Shown here: positions 1 to 6,258 of the stretch, piece by piece
How positions within the stretch are numbered: the first letter of the stretch is position 1
Layout of the letters: each line of letters starts with the position of its first letter
Source: a virus
Virus record (IMG/VR): IMGVR_UViG_3300025655_000340
Location: 1 to 21,642 of that record
Direction: 5' to 3' (one strand)
DNA: 21,642 nucleotides
Translations under genes and position numbers: made by a program
The notes under the pieces: generated by a model
The model's database searches: none
Told to the model about the DNA's origin: nothing
What the model saw: only the letters and a program-made list of their open reading frames with translations

Positions 1-462
1 CGGTTTATTGGTTTGTTTGAAGTCTATGATTGCATCCTCACCTTTGTGTATGCCTACTAAATCTGTTTGGCCTGCGTATAAACCAGGATAATATAAGGTA
101 CACTCTGTACCATAAAATTCTGTAACATTAGATAGTCCACTTTGTATAACTTGTAATGCCATATTGTGTGCTTGTTTACCAACTGTTGTCTCATCAAGAT
201 AACCCTCACCCAATACATACTTCTCTAATATCTTGTGCATAGCAGTCCCACGCGTTGCTGCTTCATCCATTATCCGCGCTGCACTGTCCTCGCCCACTCG
301 TTCTCGCCACGCTTTCAACGATTCGCGCTTCTCGGCTGATTGAGTTTGGTCCAAGATAGTCGTAACGCTCGGTAGTTTTTCTTTATCAAACACATAGTGT
401 CGTTTACCTTCTATCTTCTCTCGTTGAGTCTTGGGGTATCTATAACTATTATTCTTTTTCAT
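1..462 (-). CDS. RecB/Cas4-like PD-(D/E)XK exonuclease, C-terminus cut by window edge
   Basis: The first 154 residues are visible; the reading frame is open to base 1, so the C-terminus is missing. The ATG at 462-460 overlaps the stop of the upstream gene as ATGA. Signatures of the phage RecB-family exonucleases can be read: PSVTTIL at residues 31-37, RGTAMHKILE at 71-80 with the family histidine (H76), an aspartate in the segment LYAGQTDLVG (D134), and the catalytic D-x-K in AIIDFKQTNKP (D147, K149). In related phages this enzyme is thought to process DNA ends during replication, recombination or host DNA breakdown. Bases 245-345 are clearly richer in G+C than the surroundings. The fold assignment is quite sure; the exact role in the phage is inferred. 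Confidence 0.88.
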   Translation of the reverse strand, partial: MKKNNSYRYPKTQREKIEGKRHYVFDKEKLPSVTTILDQTQSAEKRESLKAWRERVGEDSAARIMDEAATRGTAMHKILEKYVLGEGYLDETTVGKQAHNMALQVIQSGLSNVTEFYGTECTLYYPGLYAGQTDLVGIHKGEDAIIDFKQTNKP

Positions 463-986
463 ATATTTTTTAAATCCTTGATATCATTTAATTTATTTAA
501 CTTCTCTTGTTTTATCTCATAGAGCGGTGCGTAAGTTTTAAAAGAAGTTCCATCATCTCTTGTTCGAAGATCACCCTTATTATAAAAGTCAGCAGTCTCT
601 AAAAATTTTTTCTTATCCAACCAACCACAAAGTTGTACGGTCTTTGTGTTACGATTTATATTTACAAATAACAAAACATCAGAAGATATTTCTTTTTGAT
701 AGCCAACAAAATTGTGTACCCAATCATCTCTCATATCGTGTTTACGAAGCATAGATTTTACATCTACCTTTTTATTATTTACTAAAATATCAGTATCAAT
801 TCTACCTTCATTATAATTAGGAGGATCCATTTCTAACAATCGATGCACAGTTAAATCTCCAATTAAACCTGTATATTGTTTTTCATAGTTACCATTAAAT
901 CCAGAACTACGGTTACCAAAGTTTTTATATTTTAAAACTTCAACTGCTTTTTGTCTGTCATCATTATTTATTTCTACATTAATCAT
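459..986 (-). CDS. Predicted PD-(D/E)XK-fold nuclease-like phage protein (175 aa)
   Basis: A longer frame opens at 1007, but the ATG at 986 is the likely start: it has GAGAGG a few bases upstream and overlaps the preceding stop as ATGA. The protein has a helix around residues 40-53, then DTDILVNN followed by KKVDVKS, which fits the D...(D/E)-x-K active-site spacing of PD-(D/E)XK nucleases (D64 or D66, D75, K77). The next strands and the C-terminal half (GWLDKKKFLETADFYNKG) resemble small phage restriction-endonuclease-like proteins. I recognise the fold pattern but not a named family, so activity and substrate are inference. It sits between a homing endonuclease and a RecB-like exonuclease. 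Confidence 0.75.
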   Translation of the reverse strand: MINVEINNDDRQKAVEVLKYKNFGNRSSGFNGNYEKQYTGLIGDLTVHRLLEMDPPNYNEGRIDTDILVNNKKVDVKSMLRKHDMRDDWVHNFVGYQKEISSDVLLFVNINRNTKTVQLCGWLDKKKFLETADFYNKGDLRTRDDGTSFKTYAPLYEIKQEKLNKLNDIKDLKNI

Positions 987-1384
987 TGGTTCCTCTCTGT
1001 TATCCACATTCTGTAATGATCTAAATTTACTACATTATCTTTCTTTTGTATGGTTGAATAATGTTCGATCACTTGTTGTATCTTATCTAACTTTACGTGA
1101 GCGTAAGGAAACAATAAACAACACACGTGAAAGCAATCTCTAAACACACAACGCCATCTGTATTGCATCTTGTGCCCGTTCTTTCTAGGTTTTTTATTTA
1201 AAGTACCACAACCTAAAACTTCTGTTAACCAAACTAAAACAGATTTATCAGTCATTGCAATCTCCATCGAGATTCTCCAACAATCATAGGTCCCTTTAGC
1301 TTTCTTTTCTTTGTATTTTTTGTAAGTGATAGTTCCTTCGCCATCAAATAATCCTGCAATGTACGCAGCTTCGGCCTCTGTCAT
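983..1384 (-). CDS. Free-standing LAGLIDADG homing endonuclease-like protein
   Basis: 133 aa with one clear LAGLIDADG helix near the N-terminus, AAYIAGLFDGEGTI at residues 6-19; the last acidic residue of the motif is E16. A single motif suggests an enzyme that would work as a homodimer, as in the I-CreI class. The central part is Cys-rich (RWRCVFRDCFHVCC), and it ends in a helical segment. The ATG has AAGGAGAAGAA just upstream, a good ribosome binding site, and overlaps the previous stop as ATGA. No intron or interrupted gene is visible around it, so it looks free-standing and expressed as part of the operon. It could be a mobile selfish gene or one recruited for phage use. Confidence 0.85.
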   Translation of the reverse strand: MTEAEAAYIAGLFDGEGTITYKKYKEKKAKGTYDCWRISMEIAMTDKSVLVWLTEVLGCGTLNKKPRKNGHKMQYRWRCVFRDCFHVCCLLFPYAHVKLDKIQQVIEHYSTIQKKDNVVNLDHYRMWITERNQ

Positions 1385-1536
1385 TTCTTCTCCTTATATA
1401 AAGTCTCACTCTTATCATTGTAGCCATCATAATAATAACCTACAACTTCTTTACGATTATATTTCTTTTTACTTTCTACTTTTCTTTGTCTGTATTTTGG
1501 TTTTCGAAGGTCTTTGGCTACAGGATTCTTTTTCAC
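1381..1536 (-). CDS. Small basic conserved phage protein (51 aa)
   Basis: Found by reading the gap directly. It begins with GTG overlapping the preceding stop as GTGA and ends with TGA overlapping the next ATG as ATGA, so both junctions support it. The N-terminus (KNPVAKDLRKPKYRQRKV) is very rich in Lys and Arg and resembles a widespread family of tiny phage proteins beginning with a K-NPVAK-L pattern. The C-terminus carries YYYDGYND. A nucleic-acid-binding role would suit the charge but is only inference. There is no hydrophobic segment or cysteine. Confidence 0.78.
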   Translation of the reverse strand: MKKNPVAKDLRKPKYRQRKVESKKKYNRKEVVGYYYDGYNDKSETLYKEKK

Positions 1537-1715
1537 TGTAGCCTCGCCAATGTTGCCATTGCGTTTAATTCCTCAAGTGTCGGTTCTTCTAATCGAAGTT
1601 CACCTTCTGATTTACATTTATCACACTGTACAATCATATCATAAACTTTGTTGTAACCATTCCCTTTGCACTTTGGACAAATGTATTTATGATTAACTAC
1701 TTTTACTTTTGCCAT
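1533..1715 (-). CDS. Small DnaJ-type zinc-finger protein (60 aa)
   Basis: Two CxxC pairs, CPKCKGNG at residues 13-20 and CDKCKSEG at 31-38, match the CxxCxGxG zinc-binding repeat of DnaJ-like domains, followed by an acidic helical tail. The frame also opens with a GTG at 1727, but AGGTGG lies eight bases before the ATG at 1715, which therefore looks like the real start. It overlaps the end of the ribbon-helix-helix gene upstream by 23 bases and shares GTGA with the next gene. Its partner is unknown; small Zn-ribbon proteins of this type are common in phage early regions and may bind nucleic acid or host proteins. Confidence 0.8.
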   Translation of the reverse strand: MAKVKVVNHKYICPKCKGNGYNKVYDMIVQCDKCKSEGELRLEEPTLEELNAMATLARLQ

Positions 1716-1866
1716 TTGCTTTACCACCTTTGTTATCTAAAAAAAATCTAATAAGTCTTCCAATCATTTTTGACCGGGTCCTATTAGTTTTTGTTGCAAG
1801 TACACCCAATTGTTCCCAGTCAGTTTTGTTAACTGATAGAGATTTATATTTATTTGGATCTGCCAT
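1693..1866 (-). CDS. Small ribbon-helix-helix-like protein, candidate regulator (57 aa)
   Basis: Read directly from the sequence. The ATG at 1866 is preceded by AAAGGAACACA, a good ribosome binding site. The protein has a short strand region (KYKSLSVNKTDWEQLG), then a helix (LATKTNRTRSKMIGRLIRFF), the layout of Arc/MetJ/CopG ribbon-helix-helix DNA-binding domains, and a Lys/Ser-rich tail. It is the first gene behind the promoter candidate at 1905-1933, so it may control its own operon. The assignment comes from pattern and length; no profile comparison was possible. Confidence 0.72.
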   Translation of the reverse strand: MADPNKYKSLSVNKTDWEQLGVLATKTNRTRSKMIGRLIRFFLDNKGGKANGKSKSS

Positions 1867-1894
1867 TGTGTTCCTTTCTTTGATTTGTTCTTCT

Positions 1895-1902
1895 CATATA
1901 TG
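1895..1902. promoter_or_regulatory. Palindromic octamer at the promoter start region, possible operator
   Basis: CATATATG is a perfect palindrome three bases downstream of the -10 element and about 30 bases before the gene for the ribbon-helix-helix protein. Such proteins often bind short palindromes at their own promoters. A second palindrome, TAATATATTA at 1946-1955, lies upstream of the -35. Short AT palindromes are common by chance at this base composition. Confidence 0.25.
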
Positions 1903-1904
1903 GG

Positions 1905-1933
1905 AATTTACAATAATAAAACAAGCCTTGCAA
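1905..1933 (-). promoter_or_regulatory. Sigma70-like promoter candidate for the leftward nuclease operon
   Basis: On the minus strand TTGCAA (1933-1928) is separated by 17 bases from TAAATT (1910-1905), with an A/T-rich stretch upstream that could act as an UP element. It lies in a 161-base gap within an otherwise overlapping gene string and precedes the 57-aa ribbon-helix-helix gene. The same -10 hexamer with the same 17-base spacing is seen in the candidate at 21323-21351. Confidence 0.5.
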
Positions 1934-1986
1934 GTATTATTTTTTTAATATATTATTGTGATCTCTTCTCACACCTTTTGTTTGTT

Positions 1987-2004
1987 CGTCCCTTTCTTGG
2001 GACG
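1987..2004. other. Perfect stem-loop in intergenic gap, possible transcript end or processing site
   Basis: CGTCCC, a six-base loop, then GGGACG. It lies just downstream of the stop of the 78-aa gene on the minus strand, in the gap before the next promoter, where a terminator would make sense. There is no T-tract after it on either strand, so it is not a canonical intrinsic terminator; it may stabilise a 3' end. Confidence 0.45.
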
Positions 2005-2027
2005 GGCAGACAACTTTAGAATGATTC

Positions 2028-2264
2028 TTAAGTAACTATTTTGCCTTCGTCTTTTTTAGGAATACAAGTAAATTTAGGATACAACTGATTATTATTTATT
2101 TCTTCTTTAGTAAAATTACCTTCAGCATATATAATCTCGTAAGACTCTGATAGCCCTGCTCTGATACAGTCGTGATGATCTGGAAATACTTTTGGATAGT
2201 CTTTGTTGGTGTAGCACTCTCCGCTCATTGCAGAGCAAATATAAACCGTTAATAAAAATTTCAT
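2028..2264 (-). CDS. Small secreted or membrane-associated Cys protein of marine-phage type (78 aa)
   Basis: The start is taken at the ATG at 2264, where the stop of the upstream gene overlaps as TAATG and AGGGG sits six bases before the start; the frame could extend to 2294 but without such a signal. The N-terminus (MKFLLTVYICSAMSGECY) looks like a short signal or membrane-insertion segment with Cys10 and Cys17. Two more cysteines follow, in DHHDC and FTCIPKK. This resembles a family of small MKFLL-type proteins common in marine phages, whose function is unknown to me. Four cysteines in a probably exported protein suggest disulfides or a metal site. Confidence 0.75.
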   Translation of the reverse strand: MKFLLTVYICSAMSGECYTNKDYPKVFPDHHDCIRAGLSESYEIIYAEGNFTKEEINNNQLYPKFTCIPKKDEGKIVT

Positions 2265-2401
2265 TATTTCCCCTGGCCGCGATACTTCTTCCACGAACGA
2301 CGTTTTGATTTATTCATTTTACATTTACTTGGAGTACGTCCAATCGATGTTTTATGAAAGATAGGTTCATGTGATACGTGATCTTTAAATTTTTTCGCCA
2401 T
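2264..2401 (-). CDS. Tiny basic conserved marine-phage protein (45 aa)
   Basis: Read directly from the sequence. The ATG at 2401 lies inside the end of the Zn-ribbon gene (17-base overlap) and the stop forms TAATG with the next gene. The protein starts MAKKFKDHVSHEPIFHKTSI, continues with GRTPSKCKMNKSKRRSWKKY and ends RGQGK. The KDHVSH, IFHKTSIGR and KKYRGQG stretches match a tiny family I recognise as frequent in marine phages, of unknown role. It is strongly basic and histidine-containing, which would fit nucleic-acid contact (inference). The ribosome binding site is weak, so translation probably depends on coupling. Confidence 0.78.
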   Translation of the reverse strand: MAKKFKDHVSHEPIFHKTSIGRTPSKCKMNKSKRRSWKKYRGQGK

Positions 2402-2624
2402 CGTCGTCTAACCATTCCTTAACAAATGGTTTTGCTCCTTTAGGTGCTGTTATAACTGGTAGATAAGTTATCTTACCATTTATGTGTTGTTCTAAATCTG
2501 CTCCACAATTCATACACCTAAAAAAATCTCGGTCGATACCCACTAACATAGTGAACTGATCACACGTTGGACATTTACCGTTGACGACTTCTGCTTGAAA
2601 TTTTATAGTTTTATTTTTTTTCAT
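2385..2624 (-). CDS. Zn-ribbon protein (79 aa)
   Basis: KCPTC at residues 17-21 and RCMNCG at 36-41 give a CxxC-x15-CxxC zinc ribbon, followed by an acidic C-terminus (EWLDDDGEKI). The ATG at 2624 overlaps the preceding stop as TGATG; a TTG one codon upstream is less likely. Similar small Zn-ribbon proteins are typical of the accessory gene strings of marine phages. No enzyme motif is present; it may bind DNA, RNA or a host polymerase component, but that is not shown by the sequence. Confidence 0.8.
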   Translation of the reverse strand: MKKNKTIKFQAEVVNGKCPTCDQFTMLVGIDRDFFRCMNCGADLEQHINGKITYLPVITAPKGAKPFVKEWLDDDGEKI

Positions 2625-2836
2625 CAATCAAGTATTAACTTCTTAATTGAAAAAGATCCATCTATATTTGTCTCAAGTTCTGCTGAACCAGTATAGCATT
2701 TATAGGATACACTTTCTGAATATTGTCTCTCCGCCTGGCGCTTACCACGTAAACACGTAGCCATTGATTCTTGAATACGTGCTTCATTAATACTTCCATT
2801 AACAAACATAAGAAGAGCTACTACAGTTTCTATCAT
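2624..2836 (-). CDS. Small protein with hydrophobic N-terminus, marine-phage family (70 aa)
   Basis: The N-terminus (MIETVVALLMFVNGSINEAR) is a short hydrophobic segment, then a helical region with two cysteines (ATCLRGKRQAERQ and YKCYTG), ending ETNIDGSFSIKKLILD. I recognise the NIDG...SIKKLIL ending from small proteins in marine phages; the function is unknown. It is probably exported or anchored in the inner membrane. The ATG overlaps the preceding stop as ATGA, with AAAGG about nine bases upstream. Confidence 0.75.
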   Translation of the reverse strand: MIETVVALLMFVNGSINEARIQESMATCLRGKRQAERQYSESVSYKCYTGSAELETNIDGSFSIKKLILD

Positions 2837-2997
2837 AGTATTTTACCTTTGTTGGTTCCTTGCTTTACAACGTATTTTTGTGTACCATGCTTGCCAGTTT
2901 CAACTTCTTTTTTTAAATTTTTTACAAAGCTCATTTGTTTAGCTTTCTTTTCCATATCTTCCAGATACTGTAAAATTTTTCTAGTTACTCGTTCCAT
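2833..2997 (-). CDS. Small basic protein of unknown function (54 aa)
   Basis: Read directly from the sequence. The ATG at 2997 lies inside the end of the 140-aa gene (17-base overlap) and the stop makes ATGA with the next gene, so it fills what would otherwise be the only hole in this string. The sequence begins MERVTRKILQYLEDMEKKAK and ends QGTNKGKIL: a charged helical first half and a basic, strand-like second half with no cysteines or hydrophobic segment. I do not recognise a family. Confidence 0.65.
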   Translation of the reverse strand: MERVTRKILQYLEDMEKKAKQMSFVKNLKKEVETGKHGTQKYVVKQGTNKGKIL

Positions 2998-3403
2998 TTT
3001 TATATACTATCTCTCTGTTGGCATCTTTTAATTCTTCTACATCTACTAATAATTTATTAATCTGACCTTCCATAAATTCTATTTTTAATTTATTACTCAT
3101 GTTCATTTCAATATTTTTTTGTAGTTTTTCTACTTGTTTATATAGATCTTCGATTAACATGTACTGCTCCGAGTCCGCAGGAAGTGAACCTAATTGTCCT
3201 CTTGGCCATTTTATTCTAAAGTCTGTGTTCTCTGTTAAATCTTTCTCCATTAACTGAAGTCTAGTGTCTGCAATATTAAGACGCTCTACAATCTGAAAAT
3301 AGCCCATGGTGCCGAGGGCGACGATTATAATCAGGGAGACTACCGTCTTCATAGGCATTTGCACGGCAGCCTCTTCTCCGATATGTAATGGTTTATTACT
3401 CAT
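2981..3403 (-). CDS. Single-pass membrane protein with coiled coil, marine-phage conserved (140 aa)
   Basis: A short cytoplasmic N-terminus (MSNKPLHIGEEAAVQMPMKT) is followed by one membrane span at about residues 20-38, then a long helical, coiled-coil-like domain. The stretch RIKWPRGQLGSLPADSEQ in the middle is familiar from many marine phage genomes. The topology would place most of the protein in the periplasm, resembling an inner-membrane spanin-like or superinfection-exclusion protein, but it is far from the lysis genes and there is no proof. The ATG overlaps the stop of the 27-aa peptide as ATGA. Bases 3300-3380 are G+C-rich compared with the neighbours. Confidence 0.82.
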   Translation of the reverse strand: MSNKPLHIGEEAAVQMPMKTVVSLIIIVALGTMGYFQIVERLNIADTRLQLMEKDLTENTDFRIKWPRGQLGSLPADSEQYMLIEDLYKQVEKLQKNIEMNMSNKLKIEFMEGQINKLLVDVEELKDANREIVYKNGTSN

Positions 3404-3483
3404 CTAGGTAAATACCCCGGTTCCATAAAGAAAGCCATTAGAACAAGTAATATAATTAAAGTTCCTGTAAAATAGTAATTCAT
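3400..3483 (-). CDS. 27-aa single-span membrane peptide
   Basis: Read directly from the sequence. The ATG at 3483 is preceded by GAGGTAGCCAGGA, and the stop overlaps the next ATG as ATGA. Almost the whole peptide is a hydrophobic span (residues 3-20, YYFTGTLIILLVLMAFF) followed by MEPGYLPR. Immediate coupling to a one-span membrane protein suggests the two act together at the inner membrane. An overlapping 33-codon frame in the same bases is less convincing. Confidence 0.65.
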   Translation of the reverse strand: MNYYFTGTLIILLVLMAFFMEPGYLPR

Positions 3484-3521
3484 TCCTGGCTACCTCTATA
3501 TTCATAGCCAAGTATTTTACA

Positions 3522-4160
3522 CTATTTGTCTTCTATTTTGTAGAACATTTTGTCCGTATCTTCTGTAATCCAACCTTGATTCTCAACATTCCATTCCGTA
3601 GTTTGAACCTTATAGTCTGGAATGTCGTTTCTAGTGGTAAAATTACTAATATTCCAAAGGATACGATTGTTAGGCTGAATAGCATAATTCCCATTATCAA
3701 GAGCAAGAACGTGTCCACACTTATGCTCGTGAGGAATCTCACTATGTTCAGTGTCCAAGATATTAGTTTCAGGATGACACCAATCAATCGTGAAGAGATA
3801 CTCTCCAAAATATTCTTTTTTATCTTTTCCGAAATATTTACCGCGTTGGGATGTTAGATAACCAAAATGATGCACACTAGGATAATAACTAAAGCTATTC
3901 CACAGCTGAAGGGTGTCCACTTGCATATCTGGCACTGCGTTTCTGTCAAATTCTTTTTGAAAAAACGCTGATATAGGCAATCTAAAAAAGACCGCACCGT
4001 TTGGTAACATAATGTGAAATAGTGTTGCAGCTCCTGCCATAGATGCGAGCCCGAAGACAACACACTCTTCACTTTCTCCGTGATGTTTTTTAAAGTCATA
4101 AAGATACTCCTTTCGTACTTTACAATACATTGGTGGGATATCAGCATTCAATAAAGCCAT
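3522..4160 (-). CDS. Conserved phage protein of unknown function (212 aa)
   Basis: No named domain is recognised. The N-terminus (MALLNADIPPMYCKVRKEYL) and an internal region rich in His, Tyr and Trp (TIDWCHPETNI, IPHEHKCGHVLALDNGNYAI) look like a compact globular, mostly beta protein; the His/Cys cluster HEHKCGH at about residues 144-150 could bind metal. I recall similar proteins next to the DNA polymerase in marine phages. Its ATG shares one base with the polymerase stop (TAATG), so it is translated together with the replication genes. Other frames open over the same bases give shorter and less sensible proteins. Confidence 0.75.
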   Translation of the reverse strand: MALLNADIPPMYCKVRKEYLYDFKKHHGESEECVVFGLASMAGAATLFHIMLPNGAVFFRLPISAFFQKEFDRNAVPDMQVDTLQLWNSFSYYPSVHHFGYLTSQRGKYFGKDKKEYFGEYLFTIDWCHPETNILDTEHSEIPHEHKCGHVLALDNGNYAIQPNNRILWNISNFTTRNDIPDYKVQTTEWNVENQGWITEDTDKMFYKIEDK

Positions 4161-6022
4161 TACTTAATATCGCCCCAATTTTCTCCTTGTTCGTAATCCA
4201 CTTTGTTTGGAACTTTTAAATCTACTGCGGATTCCATTATGCTAATTATTTCTTCAGCTTTTTCTGGAGATTCAACAGAGATATCCACTTCATCGTGAAT
4301 TTGTATGTGTGGTATTATACCATTTTCATACAATGCTACCATACTTTTTTTAGTCATATCTGCTGCACTTCCTTGTATTAATTTATTCAATGCTTTGTAT
4401 GTAAACGCACGTTTAAGTGGTTCATCATATTCTTTTCGCGCTTGTTCTAACGGTAATGGTTTAAATATACCAAACTGTGTAGGTTGCCATAAATCAAAAT
4501 GACACGCTCTACCAAGTAAAGTTCTAATCTTACCACGATCATTTGCTTTACGAGATACATTGTCCATTAGTTGTTTAACAAATGGTGCCTTTGTGTGATA
4601 TTGTTTTATTAATTTTTCTGCAGATTCTTTCATCAAACCTAACTCTGCCATTAATTTATTTTTACCCATACCATACATCAAACCCAAGTTAATTGTTTTT
4701 GCTTGCTTACGTTCAATGCCTGCCATATCTGCAACAACCTGGTGAAAGTCTGCGTCACCTGCATTGTATGCATCTACAATTTCATCTACACCAGATAAGT
4801 TTTGTAACTTTGCGTAGTGCACTAAAATTCTAGGTTCTTGTTGTGAGTAGTCAAAAGATCCCCACGTAGTATTTTCTTCTGGAATAAAAATAGATCTAAT
4901 CATTGGTCCTAGTTCTGGATGTCTTGCAGGAATTTGTTGTAGGTTTGGATTACTCATAGAGAATCTACCTGTCACCGTTCCGCCTGCATCTGATCTAATT
5001 TGATTTATGTCTGCGTGTATTCTACCATCAACTGCGTGTTTAGTTATTGAATCTATAAATGTAGTGTGAGCTTTGTTTATCTCTCTTGCATCTGCAATTA
5101 GCTTTGGTAATTCGTGTGGATGGTTTTGTAAAAAGTTTTTTGTAAAACTTGGTTCTTTACTTTTTTCTGTCCTGTCATACGGAAGTTTTAATTTATCAAA
5201 AGCTTTTGCGATACTTCGAGCTGCGTGTATTTCTACATTAATTCCTGTTAAGTCTTTGATTTTACTTATGATTTTAGACTCACGTTGCATAAGATTTTTT
5301 TTAATTTTATCTGCTTTCTCAAGATCAACTCTTACACCTTTGAATCTCATATCAACTAAACAAGGAAATAGTTTTGTCTCCAGGTTAAATACATCCCAAA
5401 GTTCTTGTGTGTATAGTTCTGTTTCTAATCTCTTCCAAAGTTTAAGTGTAGACTCCGCATCACGTTCCGCGTACTGTCCAACAAAAAGCGCTGGCAATCT
5501 CCACATATCTTTTTTAGGATCTAAACCATATTCTTTTGCTGCTGCATTAAGAATACTTTCGTCTTTACCCATACCTATATAAAATCTTGCTAGTGTATTT
5601 AATTGATAAGACAATCTGTTCTCATCAATCAAAGACGCTGCTATCATAGTATCAACTACTTTACCTTTAACTATTACTCCTGCTGATCTTAACCAACAGA
5701 TATCATACATTGCATTGTGAAATATAAAGGTAGTATCTGGTTGATTACAAATATCTTGTAACCACGATAAAACCAATTTTTTGTCCATATTACCACCAGA
5801 CTCGTGGTGGATAGGAAAGTACCCTGACCAGCCCTCTACGGCCACCGCAATGCCAGCAATGTGGCCTTTTCCAGTGACATTACCAGAGCCTAGCTCTTTT
5901 AAGTGTGGATCATTAGTCTCTAAATCGATTGCTATTTCCTTATGTCCTCGAAGATCTTTTAGTTCTTCTGGCATTACCCATTCCGTTTCTGGAGTAAACA
6001 ACGGGATCTGGGTACTTCTCAC
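4160..6022 (-). CDS. Family A DNA polymerase with 3'-5' proofreading exonuclease
   Basis: 620 aa, the usual length of phage Pol I-type replicases without a 5'-3' exonuclease. The exonuclease domain shows Exo I (AIDLETND; D33, E35), Exo II (FHNAMYD; N103, D107) and Exo III (YAERDA; Y184, D188). The polymerase domain shows TVTGRFSMSNPNLQQIP at 349-365, motif A FDYSQQEPR with D391, motif B RKQAKTINLGLMYG at 438-451 and motif C HDE at 576-578. In motif B the residue equivalent to E. coli Pol I Phe762 is Leu446 (R438, K442, then L446, Y450), a variant known to be widespread in marine phages. All catalytic residues are present, so it should be the replicative polymerase. ATGA overlap with the DUF3310 gene upstream. 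Confidence 0.97.
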   Translation of the reverse strand: MRSTQIPLFTPETEWVMPEELKDLRGHKEIAIDLETNDPHLKELGSGNVTGKGHIAGIAVAVEGWSGYFPIHHESGGNMDKKLVLSWLQDICNQPDTTFIFHNAMYDICWLRSAGVIVKGKVVDTMIAASLIDENRLSYQLNTLARFYIGMGKDESILNAAAKEYGLDPKKDMWRLPALFVGQYAERDAESTLKLWKRLETELYTQELWDVFNLETKLFPCLVDMRFKGVRVDLEKADKIKKNLMQRESKIISKIKDLTGINVEIHAARSIAKAFDKLKLPYDRTEKSKEPSFTKNFLQNHPHELPKLIADAREINKAHTTFIDSITKHAVDGRIHADINQIRSDAGGTVTGRFSMSNPNLQQIPARHPELGPMIRSIFIPEENTTWGSFDYSQQEPRILVHYAKLQNLSGVDEIVDAYNAGDADFHQVVADMAGIERKQAKTINLGLMYGMGKNKLMAELGLMKESAEKLIKQYHTKAPFVKQLMDNVSRKANDRGKIRTLLGRACHFDLWQPTQFGIFKPLPLEQARKEYDEPLKRAFTYKALNKLIQGSAADMTKKSMVALYENGIIPHIQIHDEVDISVESPEKAEEIISIMESAVDLKVPNKVDYEQGENWGDIK

Positions 6023-6258
6023 GAATAGTCCCTTTCCAATATCATTTCTAAATAGTGTATTGCCTTCTTCACGTCCTCTTCTTTTCCTTTAGATTGATGT
6101 CTACAGATATACTTTATAGCGTTGCCTTCTGCAAAAAGCAACTTGTTTTCGTTTATAAAGTGTGCTGGCTGTATGCGAAAATTTTTATAATGCTTCCCGC
6201 CGACCTGTTTTTCTAAACTATCATATGTTGTTCCTTTAAATAATTCTTTATTTGTCAT
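6019..6258 (-). CDS. DUF3310 family protein (79 aa)
   Basis: The segment QVGGKHYKNFRIQPAHFINE, then NKLLFAEGNAIKYICRH and KGKEEDVKKAIHYLEMIL, is the signature of the DUF3310 (SaV-like) phage family, sometimes labelled nucleotide kinase without good biochemical support. The start is taken at 6258 because AAAGGAGG sits just before it; the longer frame to 6282 lacks such a signal. It overlaps the upstream gene by 11 bases and the polymerase start as ATGA, suggesting tight coupling with DNA synthesis. The histidines of GKHY and PAHF and the CRH motif are kept. It may take part in nucleotide metabolism or bind nucleotides. Confidence 0.9.
   Translation of the reverse strand: MTNKELFKGTTYDSLEKQVGGKHYKNFRIQPAHFINENKLLFAEGNAIKYICRHQSKGKEEDVKKAIHYLEMILERDYS

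Noticed and set aside
1709-1948. 79-codon plus-strand frame over the ribbon-helix-helix gene
   Set aside because: No ribosome binding site, hydrophobic shadow composition, and opposite to two coupled minus-strand genes.
3403-3504. 33-codon minus-strand frame overlapping the 27-aa membrane peptide
   Set aside because: It lacks the ATGA coupling with the next gene and has no coherent character; the membrane peptide has both a ribosome binding site and coupling.
3533-4147. Two alternative minus-strand frames (91 and 97 codons) inside the 212-aa gene
   Set aside because: The 212-aa frame spans both, is coupled to the polymerase gene by TAATG and gives a sensible globular protein; the others need separate starts without signals, though one is hydrophobic at its end.
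5073-5582. 169-codon open frame on the plus strand
   Set aside because: Antisense to the DNA polymerase, whose motifs are intact through this stretch; the composition is Ser/Leu/Phe-rich shadow sequence.
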